DNA of 36,838 nt, taken from assembly GCA_019695345.1 (NCBI GenBank), contig JAIBAE010000044.1:1-36838 (forward strand), written 5' to 3'. Shown in pieces: positions 16,685-24,936 of this stretch. The notes below the pieces were generated by a model that saw nothing but the letters and a program-made list of their open reading frames with translations, had not been told where the DNA came from and did no database searches. The stretch's first letter is position 1; each line of letters begins with the position of its first letter. This DNA comes from Bacteroidota bacterium. Its GTDB lineage: Bacteria > Bacteroidota > Ignavibacteria > Kapaibacteriales > NICIL-2. Made by a program: the position numbers and the translations under genes.

Positions 16685-18010
16685 TTGTTTTGTGTTGTAT
16701 AGATTCTTTACTTCGTCTTCGGTTAAAGCGCGGTTGTAAATACGGATGTTATCTAATAAACCAATATAATTTTGAGTTGTATTTGAAACATTTGCAAATC
16801 GCCCGAGAGTTAAACGACTTTTAGATTTATTTTGTAAAATTGAATATGGCGAAAGTAAACTAAGAGTACCATTGATATATAAATTAGTTTTAGAAGAAAT
16901 TGTTCGGACAAAACATATATGTGTCCACTGATTAAGTAAGATGTTCTTCGGATCTGTGGAAATATATGGATACAACTCTGTCCCTATTAATCCACACATG
17001 ACACTAGAGTCTTTTAGGATACTGAAAACAAATGAATCATAGTCCTTTTCATATTGCCAAGATGTACTTTTTGCAAAAATTATTCTTCCACCTTTGTAAC
17101 CATTGCCTTCTCCGTATGCACTTGGATTAATCCAAAACGAAAAAGTAAATGTTGAATCAAAATCATATAACGGACTATCAACTCCCTCTACACTTCCCTT
17201 TCCATCAAAAACTGCACAACTGTTTGGCTTACCATCAATACCTGTAGTATAGGTGATTGCATCAGCACTACCGTTCAAGTTATTTCCACTTTTATCTTCT
17301 GCGTTCCCATCTAATGGATAAAATGCAACTAAGCCATCGGTATTAACACCGCCGGTGTTTATTGAATCAACAGAAAAAGAACCTATTGCACTTTTGGTTA
17401 TACTACCTTTACTATCGCGCGCTGCGATTCGCCACTGATAGCTTGTTTTATTTTTTAGCTGCGGCACGGGATGCGATACAGAAGCGATGTTTGCACTAAT
17501 TAGTTTTAATTGATCTGTTTCACCAAAATATACATCGTAGGTTAGTGCATCGCCATCGTTATCAGAGCAAGTCCACGTAAAAGTATTTCCGGTTGTGTTG
17601 CGTAACACAGCCGATTGCAACGGTGTTTTAAGTTGTGGTGTACTTGGCGGTGTATTACTTGAAGTATTATAAAGCAGAATATCCAATCGGGTTGTATCGT
17701 TAGCGCGAATGGTAACAGTTTTAGCATAGGGTAAATATCCCGACTTTGTTACACTCACCTGATACGTTCCGGAATCGGCTACAAGAATATACGAGCCATC
17801 GGAAGCAGTAAGTATATCTTCGGTAGCGGGTTCGGTATTTACTAATGCACTTGTAACTATTGCTGAACTTAAGGCATCACGAATCACTCCACGGATGGCT
17901 CCTTTTTTAGAGGTGTTTGTATTGTTGTTATTTCCGTTTGAGTTGGTTGAGTCGTTACAACCGGAGGTTGCTACTAGCACTATGCAACATAGCAAGAGTA
18001 TGTGTTTCAT
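16682..18010 (-). CDS. Lipoprotein with carboxypeptidase-regulatory-like, FnIII-like and LamG-like domains
   Basis: A 442-residue protein. The ATG at 18010 gives a clean lipoprotein signal (MKHILLLCCIVLVATSGC, lipidated Cys18), and a longer in-frame start at 18064 does not. An Asn/Thr-rich linker follows. Residues about 35-115 form a carboxypeptidase-regulatory-like beta-sandwich (GAIRGVIRDALSSAIVTSAL, GSYILVADSGTYQVSVTKSGY). Residues about 120-215 resemble a fibronectin III-like domain (TPQLKTPLQSAVL, SYQWRIAARDSKG). Residues about 225-442 form a concanavalin/LamG-like lectin domain (LVAFYPLDGNAEDKSGNNLN, TFSFWINPSA, LDNIRIYNRALTEDEV). It probably binds glycans or matrix at the cell surface. 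No catalytic motif was seen. Confidence 0.82.
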   Translation of the reverse strand: MKHILLLCCIVLVATSGCNDSTNSNGNNNNTNTSKKGAIRGVIRDALSSAIVTSALVNTEPATEDILTASDGSYILVADSGTYQVSVTKSGYLPYAKTVTIRANDTTRLDILLYNTSSNTPPSTPQLKTPLQSAVLRNTTGNTFTWTCSDNDGDALTYDVYFGETDQLKLISANIASVSHPVPQLKNKTSYQWRIAARDSKGSITKSAIGSFSVDSINTGGVNTDGLVAFYPLDGNAEDKSGNNLNGSADAITYTTGIDGKPNSCAVFDGKGSVEGVDSPLYDFDSTFTFSFWINPSAYGEGNGYKGGRIIFAKSTSWQYEKDYDSFVFSILKDSSVMCGLIGTELYPYISTDPKNILLNQWTHICFVRTISSKTNLYINGTLSLLSPYSILQNKSKSRLTLGRFANVSNTTQNYIGLLDNIRIYNRALTEDEVKNLYNTKQ

Positions 18011-18111
18011 AATTTTTTCATGAGTAATTCTTGGCAAGTTAGGAATTAACCAATTGATACGCAAAGCAGATTAAGCATAGAACTTTGGCAACACCATAGC
18101 TAAGATAAATT

Positions 18112-18182
18112 GCGAGGCTGCAACGGGCGGAGCCGACCGGGTTGCGGCGCAGTATGGGTAGCTTCGGCAGAGGTGGGAAACA
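18112..18182 (-). repeat. Dispersed repeat family B (B2)
   Basis: On the minus strand: CCCACCTCTGCCGAAGC, then TGCGCCGCAACCCGG and CCGTTGCAG. It begins about 12 nt after the TPR-HTH gene's stop codon. More divergent from the consensus than B1, B5 and B6. Confidence 0.65.
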
Positions 18183-18193
18183 CACTTGATGTA

Positions 18194-19738
18194 TTACATT
18201 GCCGCCAGAAATGTTGAGAGATTTACTGTAACGTCTAAGCTTAATTTTTTACGAATACGGTAGCGGTACATTTCTACCGATTTAGTTTCCACGCAAAGCA
18301 TATTGGCTATCTCTTTAGTGGAGAGGTGGATTTTCATGAGGGCGCATACACGTAACTCTATGGGCGACATAGCCGGATATTGTTTAGAGAGTTTTTGTAT
18401 GAAATCGTGGTGGATGTTGTGAAACTGCTGCTCGAACACCTGCCATGCGTTTTCGGATGTTAGCATTAACGATAGCTCTCTATCTACGTTCTTTAGACTT
18501 TGATTTTCTTGTAAGTCGTAGTCGTTTTTACGCACGCTATTGAGTTGTTCACGTAGTTTGGATAGTGTTTCGTTTTTCTGTGCTAAGGTTAGTGCAAGCG
18601 TAGTGAGTTCTTTTGATTTTAGCTCAACTTCTTGCTCTAATGTTTTGGAACGGAGTCTTTCCATTTCGGCTTCACGTTGTGCGTTTTGTAAATCGAACGC
18701 AGTGGATAGCTGCTCCATACGTTTACGAGAATCCTCGTTTTGCATTTTGGAGTAGTACGTAAAGAATTCGTGGTAATGGTAATATGCCTCCTGATAGTTT
18801 TGCAAAGAAGCATACGTAATGTGCAGTAACTTATGGGCATCGCTTAACCGTTCCTCGGTTTGAATTTCTGTTGAAATGGTTAACAGTTGCTTTGCTATTT
18901 CGAGAGCTTTTTCGTGCTGACCAAGCCGGTTATAGACCGTTCCTATTTGCCCTAATGTATTGCATATAAAATATAGGTCTCCGGTTTGTTCTTTTATGGT
19001 TAGGCTTCTTTGTAAGTAATCCATTGCTTCATCTAACTTATTTTGGCGTATAAGAATAGATGCAATGTTATGCAGAGAAACAGCATAAGACCGTAGATTA
19101 GGACTACCCTCTTTTAATTGCAATGCTTTCAGGTTGTATTCCAGTGCCAGGTCAAGATTCCCCAAATTCTCGTGGCATATTCCTATCCCCATAAGCGAAC
19201 TTGCAATACTCCATGTGTTACCAAGCGGCTCTTTAATTTGCACGGCACGTTGGTAATACTCCATAGATTTTTCGTAGTTCTTCATGTAGCTGTAGGAATT
19301 ACCCAGTTGGTGCATACTGTTTCCCATTCCTACTACATCGCCTAACTTTTGCTTCAGCTCAAAGCTTTGGATTAACAATTCTACAGAGTAGCTGTAATTA
19401 CCTAAAAAGTCGTGAACAATTGCCATACTGTTCAAAACTTTGGAAAGTAGCGTTTCATCGTCCAATTCTTCGGAGCGTTGGCGCACCAGCTCTAATAAAT
19501 CCAATGCTCTTTTATAGTCGCCCATTCTGCCCAAAGCCTGACCCAGAAAAAACTGTATCCGCAGAACATTGCGCTTATTAGGTAGTTGTTGGGCAATAGG
19601 CAGCAATGGTTCAAGGATAGCAATGGCTTCCGGATATTGCCCATTATCAATGAATTCTTTTGCTCTTGTTCCTTCTGTTTGAACATATACCGAATCTAAA
19701 ACGGGAGTATCGGTTGTAATCTTTTTCCTTTTTGCCAT
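18194..19738 (-). CDS. TPR-containing LuxR-type (HTH) transcriptional regulator
   Basis: A 514-residue cytosolic protein. Residues about 20-330 hold seven to eight 40-residue TPRs (for example YKRALDLLELVRQRSEELDD, NYEKSMEYYQRAVQIKEPLG, QHEKALEIAKQLLTI). A coiled coil follows (about 340-410, AQREAEMERLRSKTLEQEVE). The C-terminal 65 residues carry a LuxR-like helix-turn-helix: MSPIELRVCALMKIHLSTKE, then a recognition helix near VETKSVEMYRYRIRKKL (HTH at about 467-499). No receiver domain is present, so input presumably comes through the TPRs. It lies 54 nt downstream of the M28 peptidase gene and may be cotranscribed with it. The regulon is unknown. Confidence 0.88.
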   Translation of the reverse strand: MAKRKKITTDTPVLDSVYVQTEGTRAKEFIDNGQYPEAIAILEPLLPIAQQLPNKRNVLRIQFFLGQALGRMGDYKRALDLLELVRQRSEELDDETLLSKVLNSMAIVHDFLGNYSYSVELLIQSFELKQKLGDVVGMGNSMHQLGNSYSYMKNYEKSMEYYQRAVQIKEPLGNTWSIASSLMGIGICHENLGNLDLALEYNLKALQLKEGSPNLRSYAVSLHNIASILIRQNKLDEAMDYLQRSLTIKEQTGDLYFICNTLGQIGTVYNRLGQHEKALEIAKQLLTISTEIQTEERLSDAHKLLHITYASLQNYQEAYYHYHEFFTYYSKMQNEDSRKRMEQLSTAFDLQNAQREAEMERLRSKTLEQEVELKSKELTTLALTLAQKNETLSKLREQLNSVRKNDYDLQENQSLKNVDRELSLMLTSENAWQVFEQQFHNIHHDFIQKLSKQYPAMSPIELRVCALMKIHLSTKEIANMLCVETKSVEMYRYRIRKKLSLDVTVNLSTFLAAM

Positions 19739-19792
19739 GAATTACGATACAAACAAACTGTGTAGAGTTATATATAGTTCTTTACCAGCAAC

Positions 19793-21619
19793 TTATTTTT
19801 TGCCTTCCAACACTACAGGCAACGCAACTTCTTTATCTTCTTTAGGTCCGCGTAACACAACAATGGTTACTTTATCACCGGGATTAAACTTCCCAAGGCA
19901 GTACATAAGGTCGTAGATACCTTTAATGGGGATATCACCCATCTTGATAATTACATCATCGCCTTTTAAGCCACCTTTTTCAGCCGGACTTCCTTCGCGC
20001 ACGCCGGTAATGTGTAATCCTTTTGGATGGTCGCTGTAATCGGGTATTACGCCTAATGTTACTTTACTTACGGCACTTGCGCTTTGTGTAGTTTTTACTT
20101 TTACAAAATCGGGTTTTGTGGGCATAGCTCCAATCATGCGTAATACCGATTCGGTAAACTGAATAACCTTCGATTCACCTTCGTAGTTGATTTTATCGGG
20201 AGTATCGGTTGGGCGGTGGTAATCGGTATGTAAGCCCGTAAAGAAAAAGAGAACGGGTTTATCTTTGGTGTAAAACGAAGAATGATCGCTTGCACCTAAA
20301 CCGTCTTCGGTTGTAGATATTGCAAAGTTATATTGCTTATTAACAGAGTCTAACAGTTCTTTCCACTTAGAGGAAGTACCTACACCCTGTGCGTTAAGCT
20401 TATTATCTTTCAGGCGGCCTATCATATCTAAGTTTACCATACATACAACATCGTCCAACGTAGAAACAGGATTCTTAACATAATATGCCGAGCCAAGCAA
20501 ACCGCGTTCTTCGGCGTTGAATGCCATAAAAATTACCGGACGTGGCAACGGATTTTTAGCAATGATACTTGTAAGTTCCAACATCCCGGCAGTACCCGAT
20601 GCATTATCATCGGCACCAAAGTGAATTTTCCTTTCATTGCCTTCGTACAAAGAATGTTCATCGCCCCACCCAAGGTGGTCGTAATGAGCGCCAACAACAA
20701 TGTATTCTTTGCTTAGCTGTGCATCTGTTCCCGGAACAACACCAATAACATTAGCAATTGTTGTTTCTTCTGTTTTTAACCCAACCGATAGATTAGCTTT
20801 AATGTTAGGAAACTCAAAGCTACTTGGTTGTTTGCTCTTCATTATCTTTTCTTCTTCGGTTATAATGGGGCGTTCGCGTGGGAAGATTTTGGTAATAATG
20901 CTACGTTTAACATGGAATACCATAATACCACTGATATTAGCTTTAGAATCCACGCGCAGAGGCATCAGCACATCACTGGAATCACCTTGCGGATGAACAA
21001 ATATCACTGCAACCGCACCGTGCTGGCGTGCATTAATGGTTCTCATGCGGACTGCATTATCAACCTTAAACTTACCGTGCAGGTTGTAGTTTTCGCGGTC
21101 GCCCGATAATACAATTACAACTTTACCTTTAACATCAACACCTGCGTAATCATCGTAATTTTTAGCGGAGTCTGTTGTACCAAAGCCACAGAACACAATT
21201 GGCAAGCCGGATAAACTCTTGCTTTCGCTAAATCCTAATGGCGTGTAATCAATACCCGGTTTCCAACCTATTTTTACGGGCTTTAGTTGGTCGTTTGGAA
21301 TTCCAACTTTAGGAATTATCAATTCAAACTGCGCCATGTTATCGCCGGTTAAACTTACACCAACCGGAATAGGAAATTCCTGAAAGTACGAAGTACCCAG
21401 TGGCTTCAAGCCATTCCGTTGGAACTCGGCGGCTATGTAATCGGCTGCCAGTTTGTTGCCTTCGGTGCCGGGATAACGTCCGGCAAGTTGCTCGCCTGCC
21501 AAGTACGTAATGTGCGTACGCACACGGTTTGCTACATCTGCGTTTTGGGCTGTAGCAACTACATATGTTACTACGGCAAGAACAAGCGAAACAATGCTTA
21601 ATTGAAATTGACGTTTCAT
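19793..21619 (-). CDS. Secreted M28 family metallopeptidase with PA-like and PDZ domains
   Basis: A 608-residue exported peptidase with a signal peptide (about 1-23) when started at the ATG at 21619; an upstream start at 21664 adds 15 residues lacking a signal. The M28 catalytic domain has the expected zinc ligands: His312 in GAHYDHLGWG, Asp in ADDNASGTAGM, Glu-Glu in FNAEERGLLGS, Asp in VNLDMIGR, and His in FTGLHTDYHRPTDT. A PA-type insert of about 100 residues (KGKVVIVLSGDRENY) lies before the catalytic core. A C-terminal PDZ domain (GVREGSPAEKGGLKGDDVII) probably guides protein partners. It would cleave N-terminal residues of peptides in the periplasm or outside the cell; specificity is unknown. 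Confidence 0.9.
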   Translation of the reverse strand: MKRQFQLSIVSLVLAVVTYVVATAQNADVANRVRTHITYLAGEQLAGRYPGTEGNKLAADYIAAEFQRNGLKPLGTSYFQEFPIPVGVSLTGDNMAQFELIIPKVGIPNDQLKPVKIGWKPGIDYTPLGFSESKSLSGLPIVFCGFGTTDSAKNYDDYAGVDVKGKVVIVLSGDRENYNLHGKFKVDNAVRMRTINARQHGAVAVIFVHPQGDSSDVLMPLRVDSKANISGIMVFHVKRSIITKIFPRERPIITEEEKIMKSKQPSSFEFPNIKANLSVGLKTEETTIANVIGVVPGTDAQLSKEYIVVGAHYDHLGWGDEHSLYEGNERKIHFGADDNASGTAGMLELTSIIAKNPLPRPVIFMAFNAEERGLLGSAYYVKNPVSTLDDVVCMVNLDMIGRLKDNKLNAQGVGTSSKWKELLDSVNKQYNFAISTTEDGLGASDHSSFYTKDKPVLFFFTGLHTDYHRPTDTPDKINYEGESKVIQFTESVLRMIGAMPTKPDFVKVKTTQSASAVSKVTLGVIPDYSDHPKGLHITGVREGSPAEKGGLKGDDVIIKMGDIPIKGIYDLMYCLGKFNPGDKVTIVVLRGPKEDKEVALPVVLEGKK

Positions 21620-21710
21620 AATTTCGGGTTGTAGGTAAAGAATAATACTGCAAGATACGCGCATTTACGTTTCTTTGCAATTGCATCCATACTTCTTGGG
21701 GATATTTTGA

Positions 21711-21785
21711 TTCCCTGCACAAGCCGAAGCACGCCTTCTGCGCCGTCACTCGGGCGGAGCCAACCGTTACAGCGGCGCGGGTTCA
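21711..21785 (+). repeat. Dispersed repeat family B (B3)
   Basis: AAGCCGAAGCACGCCTTCTG, then CGCCGTCACTCGGGCGGAGC and CCAACCGTTACAGCGGCGCG. Weaker match to the family consensus, in opposite orientation to B4. Confidence 0.6.
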
Positions 21786-21854
21786 ATTACGAATTACATG
21801 AATACATTACAAATCATACTTCAGCGCTACTTCTTTGCGTCCGGAGTTTTCCCT

Positions 21855-21934
21855 GCTTTGCGAACTTTGCGTGAACTTCTCTTTATGTGTATTGCTCGCA
21901 AAGAACGCAAGGATTCAGACATAAGAACGCAAAG
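21855..21934. repeat. CTTTGCG-type palindromic dispersed element
   Basis: GCTTTGCGAACTTTGCGTG on the left is mirrored on the right by CGCAAAGAACGCAAGG and AAGAACGCAAAG. The pieces form an imperfect palindrome over about 80 bp. It lies between B3 and B4. Confidence 0.5.
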
Positions 21935-21940
21935 TTAATG

Positions 21941-22008
21941 CGCCGCACAACGGTCGGTTCGCACCGGGTTGGCGCGCTTGCGGTTCGCTTCGGCAGAGGC
22001 GGGGAACC
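21941..22008 (-). repeat. Dispersed repeat family B (B4)
   Basis: On the plus strand: CGGTTCGCACCGGGTTGGCG then CTTCGGCAGAGGCGGGGAAC, the inverse of the B5 sequence. It forms an inverted pair with B3. Confidence 0.7.
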
Positions 22009-22107
22009 ATTTTCTGAAATTAATACCATGTGATATAGAGCCGTATTCCGCATGATTCCTATTTTCGTATTCGTTCTTGAGATACGCGGTATTACAAACA
22101 CATTACC

Positions 22108-23565
22108 ATGAGTAAACTTCGCACGCTTGCTTCGGATACGGTTGTGTACGGAACAAGCACTATAGTACAACGTTTTTTAACGTTTATGCTAACGCCCATT
22201 TATACCAACTTCCTGACTAAAACCGAGTTGGGTGATGTTGTGTATATTTGGTCGGTTATTGCGTTTTTAAATGTGTTGTATTCTTTTGGGTTTGAATCTG
22301 CCTTCCTCCGGTTTTACAAACGCGATGACGAAAACCGTTTTTCGGTTTATACGCATGCGTTCTTGCCTATTGTTATCATCAGCGGACTTGTTACTATGTT
22401 CACGCTGGTAGCTCCAAACAGTATTGCCAATTTGTTACAGCTATCGGGTTCGGATAATGCACTGTTAATTCGGCTTGCCGCACTTATTCCATTTGCCGAT
22501 GCCATTATGTTAATCCCGTTTGCACGTTTGCGGATGGAACGGAAAGCAAAACAATTTGCCTTTATCAAATTCTTGCTTGTAGTAATCAACGTTGCGCTTA
22601 ATATTATTCTGGTTGTGTGGTTGCATAAAGGTGCGCTTGCCGTTATGATTGCCGGCGTAACTAGTTCTGCATTTGGCGCACTGCTGTTTGTTCCGTCTAT
22701 TCTTAAACATCTGAAGTTTGAGTGGAATGCAGATTTATTCAGCGACCTAACAGCGTTTGGTTTGCCAACACTGCCTTCGGGTTTTTCGGCAATGATGTTA
22801 CAAGTTGCCGATAGACCAATCCTGCGCATGTATGCCGATGCAGCAACGGTTGGGTTATATAACGCTAACTACCGTCTGGGAATCCCCATGATGTTATTTG
22901 TATCGGTGTTTGAGTATGCCTGGAAACCGTTTTACCTTTCGCACGCAGCCGATGCCGATGCAAAGCAATTGTTCTCGCGTGTGCTAACGTACTTTACGGT
23001 TGTTTGTGCCGGACTGTTCTTAGTGCTTTCGTTGTTTATTGGGTATGTAGTTCAGGCACCGTTTATTGGTGGACGTTTTATTAACGAAGCATACTGGAGT
23101 GGTTTACACATAATTCCTATTGTTGCCGCAGCATATTTCTTTAACGGGCTTGCTACAAACTTTGCATCGGGTTTACATATAACAAAACGTACACGGTATA
23201 TTCCGCTTGCAACGGGTTCGGCCGCAATTACTAATATTGCACTTAATCTAATTCTTATTCCATCACTAAGTTATACCGGTGCAGCATGGGCTACGTTTGC
23301 AGCGTATGCAGTTAGCGCAATTGTTATGTACTTATACAGCCAACGCGAGTTTACGGTTGATTACGATTGGAGCAAAGTAGGGTTAGTAGTTGCAGGAACT
23401 GTTAGCTTGTATGCTGTATCAACATTAATACCCGTAACCCAAGATGGCACTATGTTGTTGATGCGCATTGCAATTCTGTCGGGGTTTGTTGCCTTATTAT
23501 ATGCACTCGGATTCTTTACCGCAAACCAGATGGCATTTGTAAAACGTTTTCTTAAACGCGGGTAG
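22108..23565 (+). CDS. Oligosaccharide flippase family protein (Wzx/MOP type)
   Basis: A 485-residue integral membrane protein with about 12-14 hydrophobic segments. The N-terminus (ASDTVVYGTSTIVQRFLTFML then TPIYTNFLTKTELGDVVYIW) is characteristic of polysaccharide-biosynthesis flippases of the MOP exporter superfamily. It would move lipid-linked sugar units across the inner membrane for surface polysaccharide or lipopolysaccharide assembly. FGFESAFLRFYKR and the GLYNANYRLGIPMMLFVSVFEYAW region match conserved positions in the family. No glycosyltransferase genes lie nearby, so the substrate is unknown. It starts after the inverted B repeats and is followed by repeat A8. Confidence 0.87.
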   Translation: MSKLRTLASDTVVYGTSTIVQRFLTFMLTPIYTNFLTKTELGDVVYIWSVIAFLNVLYSFGFESAFLRFYKRDDENRFSVYTHAFLPIVIISGLVTMFTLVAPNSIANLLQLSGSDNALLIRLAALIPFADAIMLIPFARLRMERKAKQFAFIKFLLVVINVALNIILVVWLHKGALAVMIAGVTSSAFGALLFVPSILKHLKFEWNADLFSDLTAFGLPTLPSGFSAMMLQVADRPILRMYADAATVGLYNANYRLGIPMMLFVSVFEYAWKPFYLSHAADADAKQLFSRVLTYFTVVCAGLFLVLSLFIGYVVQAPFIGGRFINEAYWSGLHIIPIVAAAYFFNGLATNFASGLHITKRTRYIPLATGSAAITNIALNLILIPSLSYTGAAWATFAAYAVSAIVMYLYSQREFTVDYDWSKVGLVVAGTVSLYAVSTLIPVTQDGTMLLMRIAILSGFVALLYALGFFTANQMAFVKRFLKRG

Positions 23566-23572
23566 ATAGTTA

Positions 23573-23636
23573 GTTGCTATCGCCCGACGGCACCAACCAT
23601 TTGATATAAAAACAACGATGTGCTGCCGGAGAGAAC
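23573..23636 (+). repeat. Dispersed repeat family A, left half copy (A8)
   Basis: TTGCTATCGCCCGACGGCAC begins 8 nt after the flippase stop codon, with GCCGGAGAGAACC at 23625-23637. It matches the A2 layout closely. Confidence 0.65.
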
Positions 23637-23665
23637 CTCATCCGTAAACACATCTTACATCGTGC

Positions 23666-24076
23666 TTACACAGAATACTTCTCAATAATAAAATCGGGTA
23701 TAATAACCGAGCGTCCTGTTTCAATCGAAACCATTACAAACTCGCACCATCCATTACAACATACTTTATTGGTTGCTTTACTACGGATTTCAAATTGTAC
23801 AATACAGCCACGTTCTTGCAGTTGGTCTAAATGTGTAAACACAACGGCTGTATCTCCAAGCTTCATTTCGCGTTTGTATTCAACATACGTTTTGGTGTTA
23901 ACCCACGAGTACCCAAGTTTGATAAACTCCTCCATACTCATTCCGTAACATCTTCCCATTTGGTCGAACCGGGCGGTAAGAACATAATCCAAATACCGCG
24001 TGCTATGCAGATGTTGGTTCATATCAATATCGTCGGGGCGGATAATAATTTCGGTAGAGAATGTAGAGTATGGCAT
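23666..24076 (-). CDS. Acyl-CoA thioesterase (4HBT, hotdog fold)
   Basis: A 136-residue hotdog-fold protein. The 4HBT motif is clear near the N-terminus: IIIRPDDIDMNQHLHSTRYL, where Asp and the His-x-His pair frame the catalytic site. The YLDYVLTARFDQMGR helix follows. The C-terminal half (NTKTYVEYKREMKLGDTAVV, IEIRSKATNKVCCNGWCEF-like strands) is typical. The family hydrolyses acyl-CoA thioesters; chain-length preference is unknown. I placed the start at 24076 because the family usually begins there; an in-frame start at 24127 would add 17 residues. Confidence 0.85.
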   Translation of the reverse strand: MPYSTFSTEIIIRPDDIDMNQHLHSTRYLDYVLTARFDQMGRCYGMSMEEFIKLGYSWVNTKTYVEYKREMKLGDTAVVFTHLDQLQERGCIVQFEIRSKATNKVCCNGWCEFVMVSIETGRSVIIPDFIIEKYSV

Positions 24077-24259
24077 AGGTAATTGGTTGTGGTGAATGTT
24101 CTTTCCTCTACAAAAATGCAAAGACATTTGTAGATTGTCACGATAACCATTTGTTTATTGTTGAAGGTTCTCTCCATGCACGCAAACGTTGTGGCGTAGT
24201 TGCCAAGCGGAGCAGGAAAACAATAAAGAAAATCAATTTACCGTACACTTTATATTATT

Positions 24260-24276
24260 TGATGCCGGAGGCATCA
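24260..24276. repeat. REP-like palindrome upstream of the transposase
   Basis: TGATGCC GGA GGCATCA is a perfect 7-bp inverted repeat with a 3-nt centre. Confidence 0.7.
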
Positions 24277-24312
24277 CAGGTTTATAGAAAACACATTCTG
24301 GAAAGAGATAAC

Positions 24313-24328
24313 GACTCCGGATGGAGTC
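24313..24328. repeat. REP-like palindrome, left flank of the transposase
   Basis: GACTCC GGAT GGAGTC is a 16-nt hairpin. The exact reverse complement occurs at 24850-24865 on the other side of the transposase gene. Confidence 0.8.
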
Positions 24329-24376
24329 TAACGTATTAACTTTGCGCAACATTTAGTACAACATGCCAAAATAATT

Positions 24377-24842
24377 ATGGCTGATACATTTTCTCAGATT
24401 TATGTACAGATTGTTTTTGCTGTTCGGAACAGAAATGCGTTCATTCAAACGGAATGGGAGGAACGCTTGTATCAATATATAACAGGCATTGTTAGAAACC
24501 ATGAGCAAAAGATGATTGCAATAAATGGTATTAGTAATCACATACATTTATTTATTGGTTTAAAACCAACTTGCAGAATTAGTGATTTGGTGAGAGAAAT
24601 TAAAAAAATCAAGTACAGAATTTGTAAATGATAACCACCTGAGTAAATACAAGTTTAGTTGGCAAGAGGGATACGGTGTATTTTCCTATAGCAATTCACA
24701 AGTTGATTCTGTTGCCAAGTATGTAATGAATCAAAAAGAACATCACCGAAAAACTACGTTCAAAGAAGAATACATTGATTTATTGCAAAAGTTTAATGTT
24801 GAATTTAAAGATGAACATTTATTTGACTGGATTGATGTTTGA
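24377..24842 (+). pseudogene. REP-associated tyrosine transposase (Y1/IS200-like), frameshifted
   Basis: Together the two frames encode about 154 residues, the usual length of a Y1 transposase. The first part (to about 24629) has the HUH motif NHIHLFIGL, which coordinates the metal. The second part, in the next frame, continues with STEFVNDNHLSKYKFSWQEG and VDSVAKYVMNQKEHH, where Tyr is the expected nucleophile. The break falls in a run of seven A at 24602-24608; removing one A restores the frame (IKKSSTEF), consistent with the family. It could be a disabling indel, a sequencing error or expression by slippage. Such transposases act on REP palindromes, and two exact inverted copies flank this gene. 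Confidence 0.85.
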
Positions 24843-24849
24843 TGTGTTC

Positions 24850-24865
24850 GACTCCATCCGGAGTC
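24850..24865. repeat. REP-like palindrome, right flank of the transposase
   Basis: GACTCC ATCC GGAGTC is the exact reverse complement of 24313-24328. With one further base on each side it is a perfect 7-bp stem. Confidence 0.8.
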
Positions 24866-24904
24866 GGCATTCAACTACACACAACGAGTTTCTACAAACC
24901 TTAA

Positions 24905-24917
24905 ATCCCTCCGGGAT
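24905..24917. repeat. Second REP-like palindrome downstream of the transposase
   Basis: ATCCC TCC GGGAT, a perfect 5-bp stem just before the end of prfC. It shares the TCCGG core of the other palindromes here. Confidence 0.5.
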
Positions 24918-24936
24918 ATATAACGGGACCATCATT

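Larger units (their letters stand above)
21620..22107. other. Divergent intergenic region with inverted family B copies
   Basis: This 488-nt interval separates the divergently oriented M28 peptidase and flippase genes, so promoters for both lie here; none could be assigned. It holds repeats B3 and B4 and a CTTTGCG-type element (listed separately). I saw no gene in it. Confidence 0.5.
24077..24376. other. Intergenic region upstream of the transposase
   Basis: About 300 nt without a supportable gene. It contains two REP-like palindromes at 24260-24276 and 24313-24328, with TTTATAGAAA right after the first. Confidence 0.5.

Noticed and set aside
24151..24339. A 62-codon open frame before the transposase
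   Set aside because: It runs through the REP palindromes and shows no conserved sequence features.
24602..24608. Programmed -1 ribosomal frameshift on the A run
   Set aside because: A -1 shift leads into a frame with an early stop; only a +1 shift or loss of one A joins the two halves.
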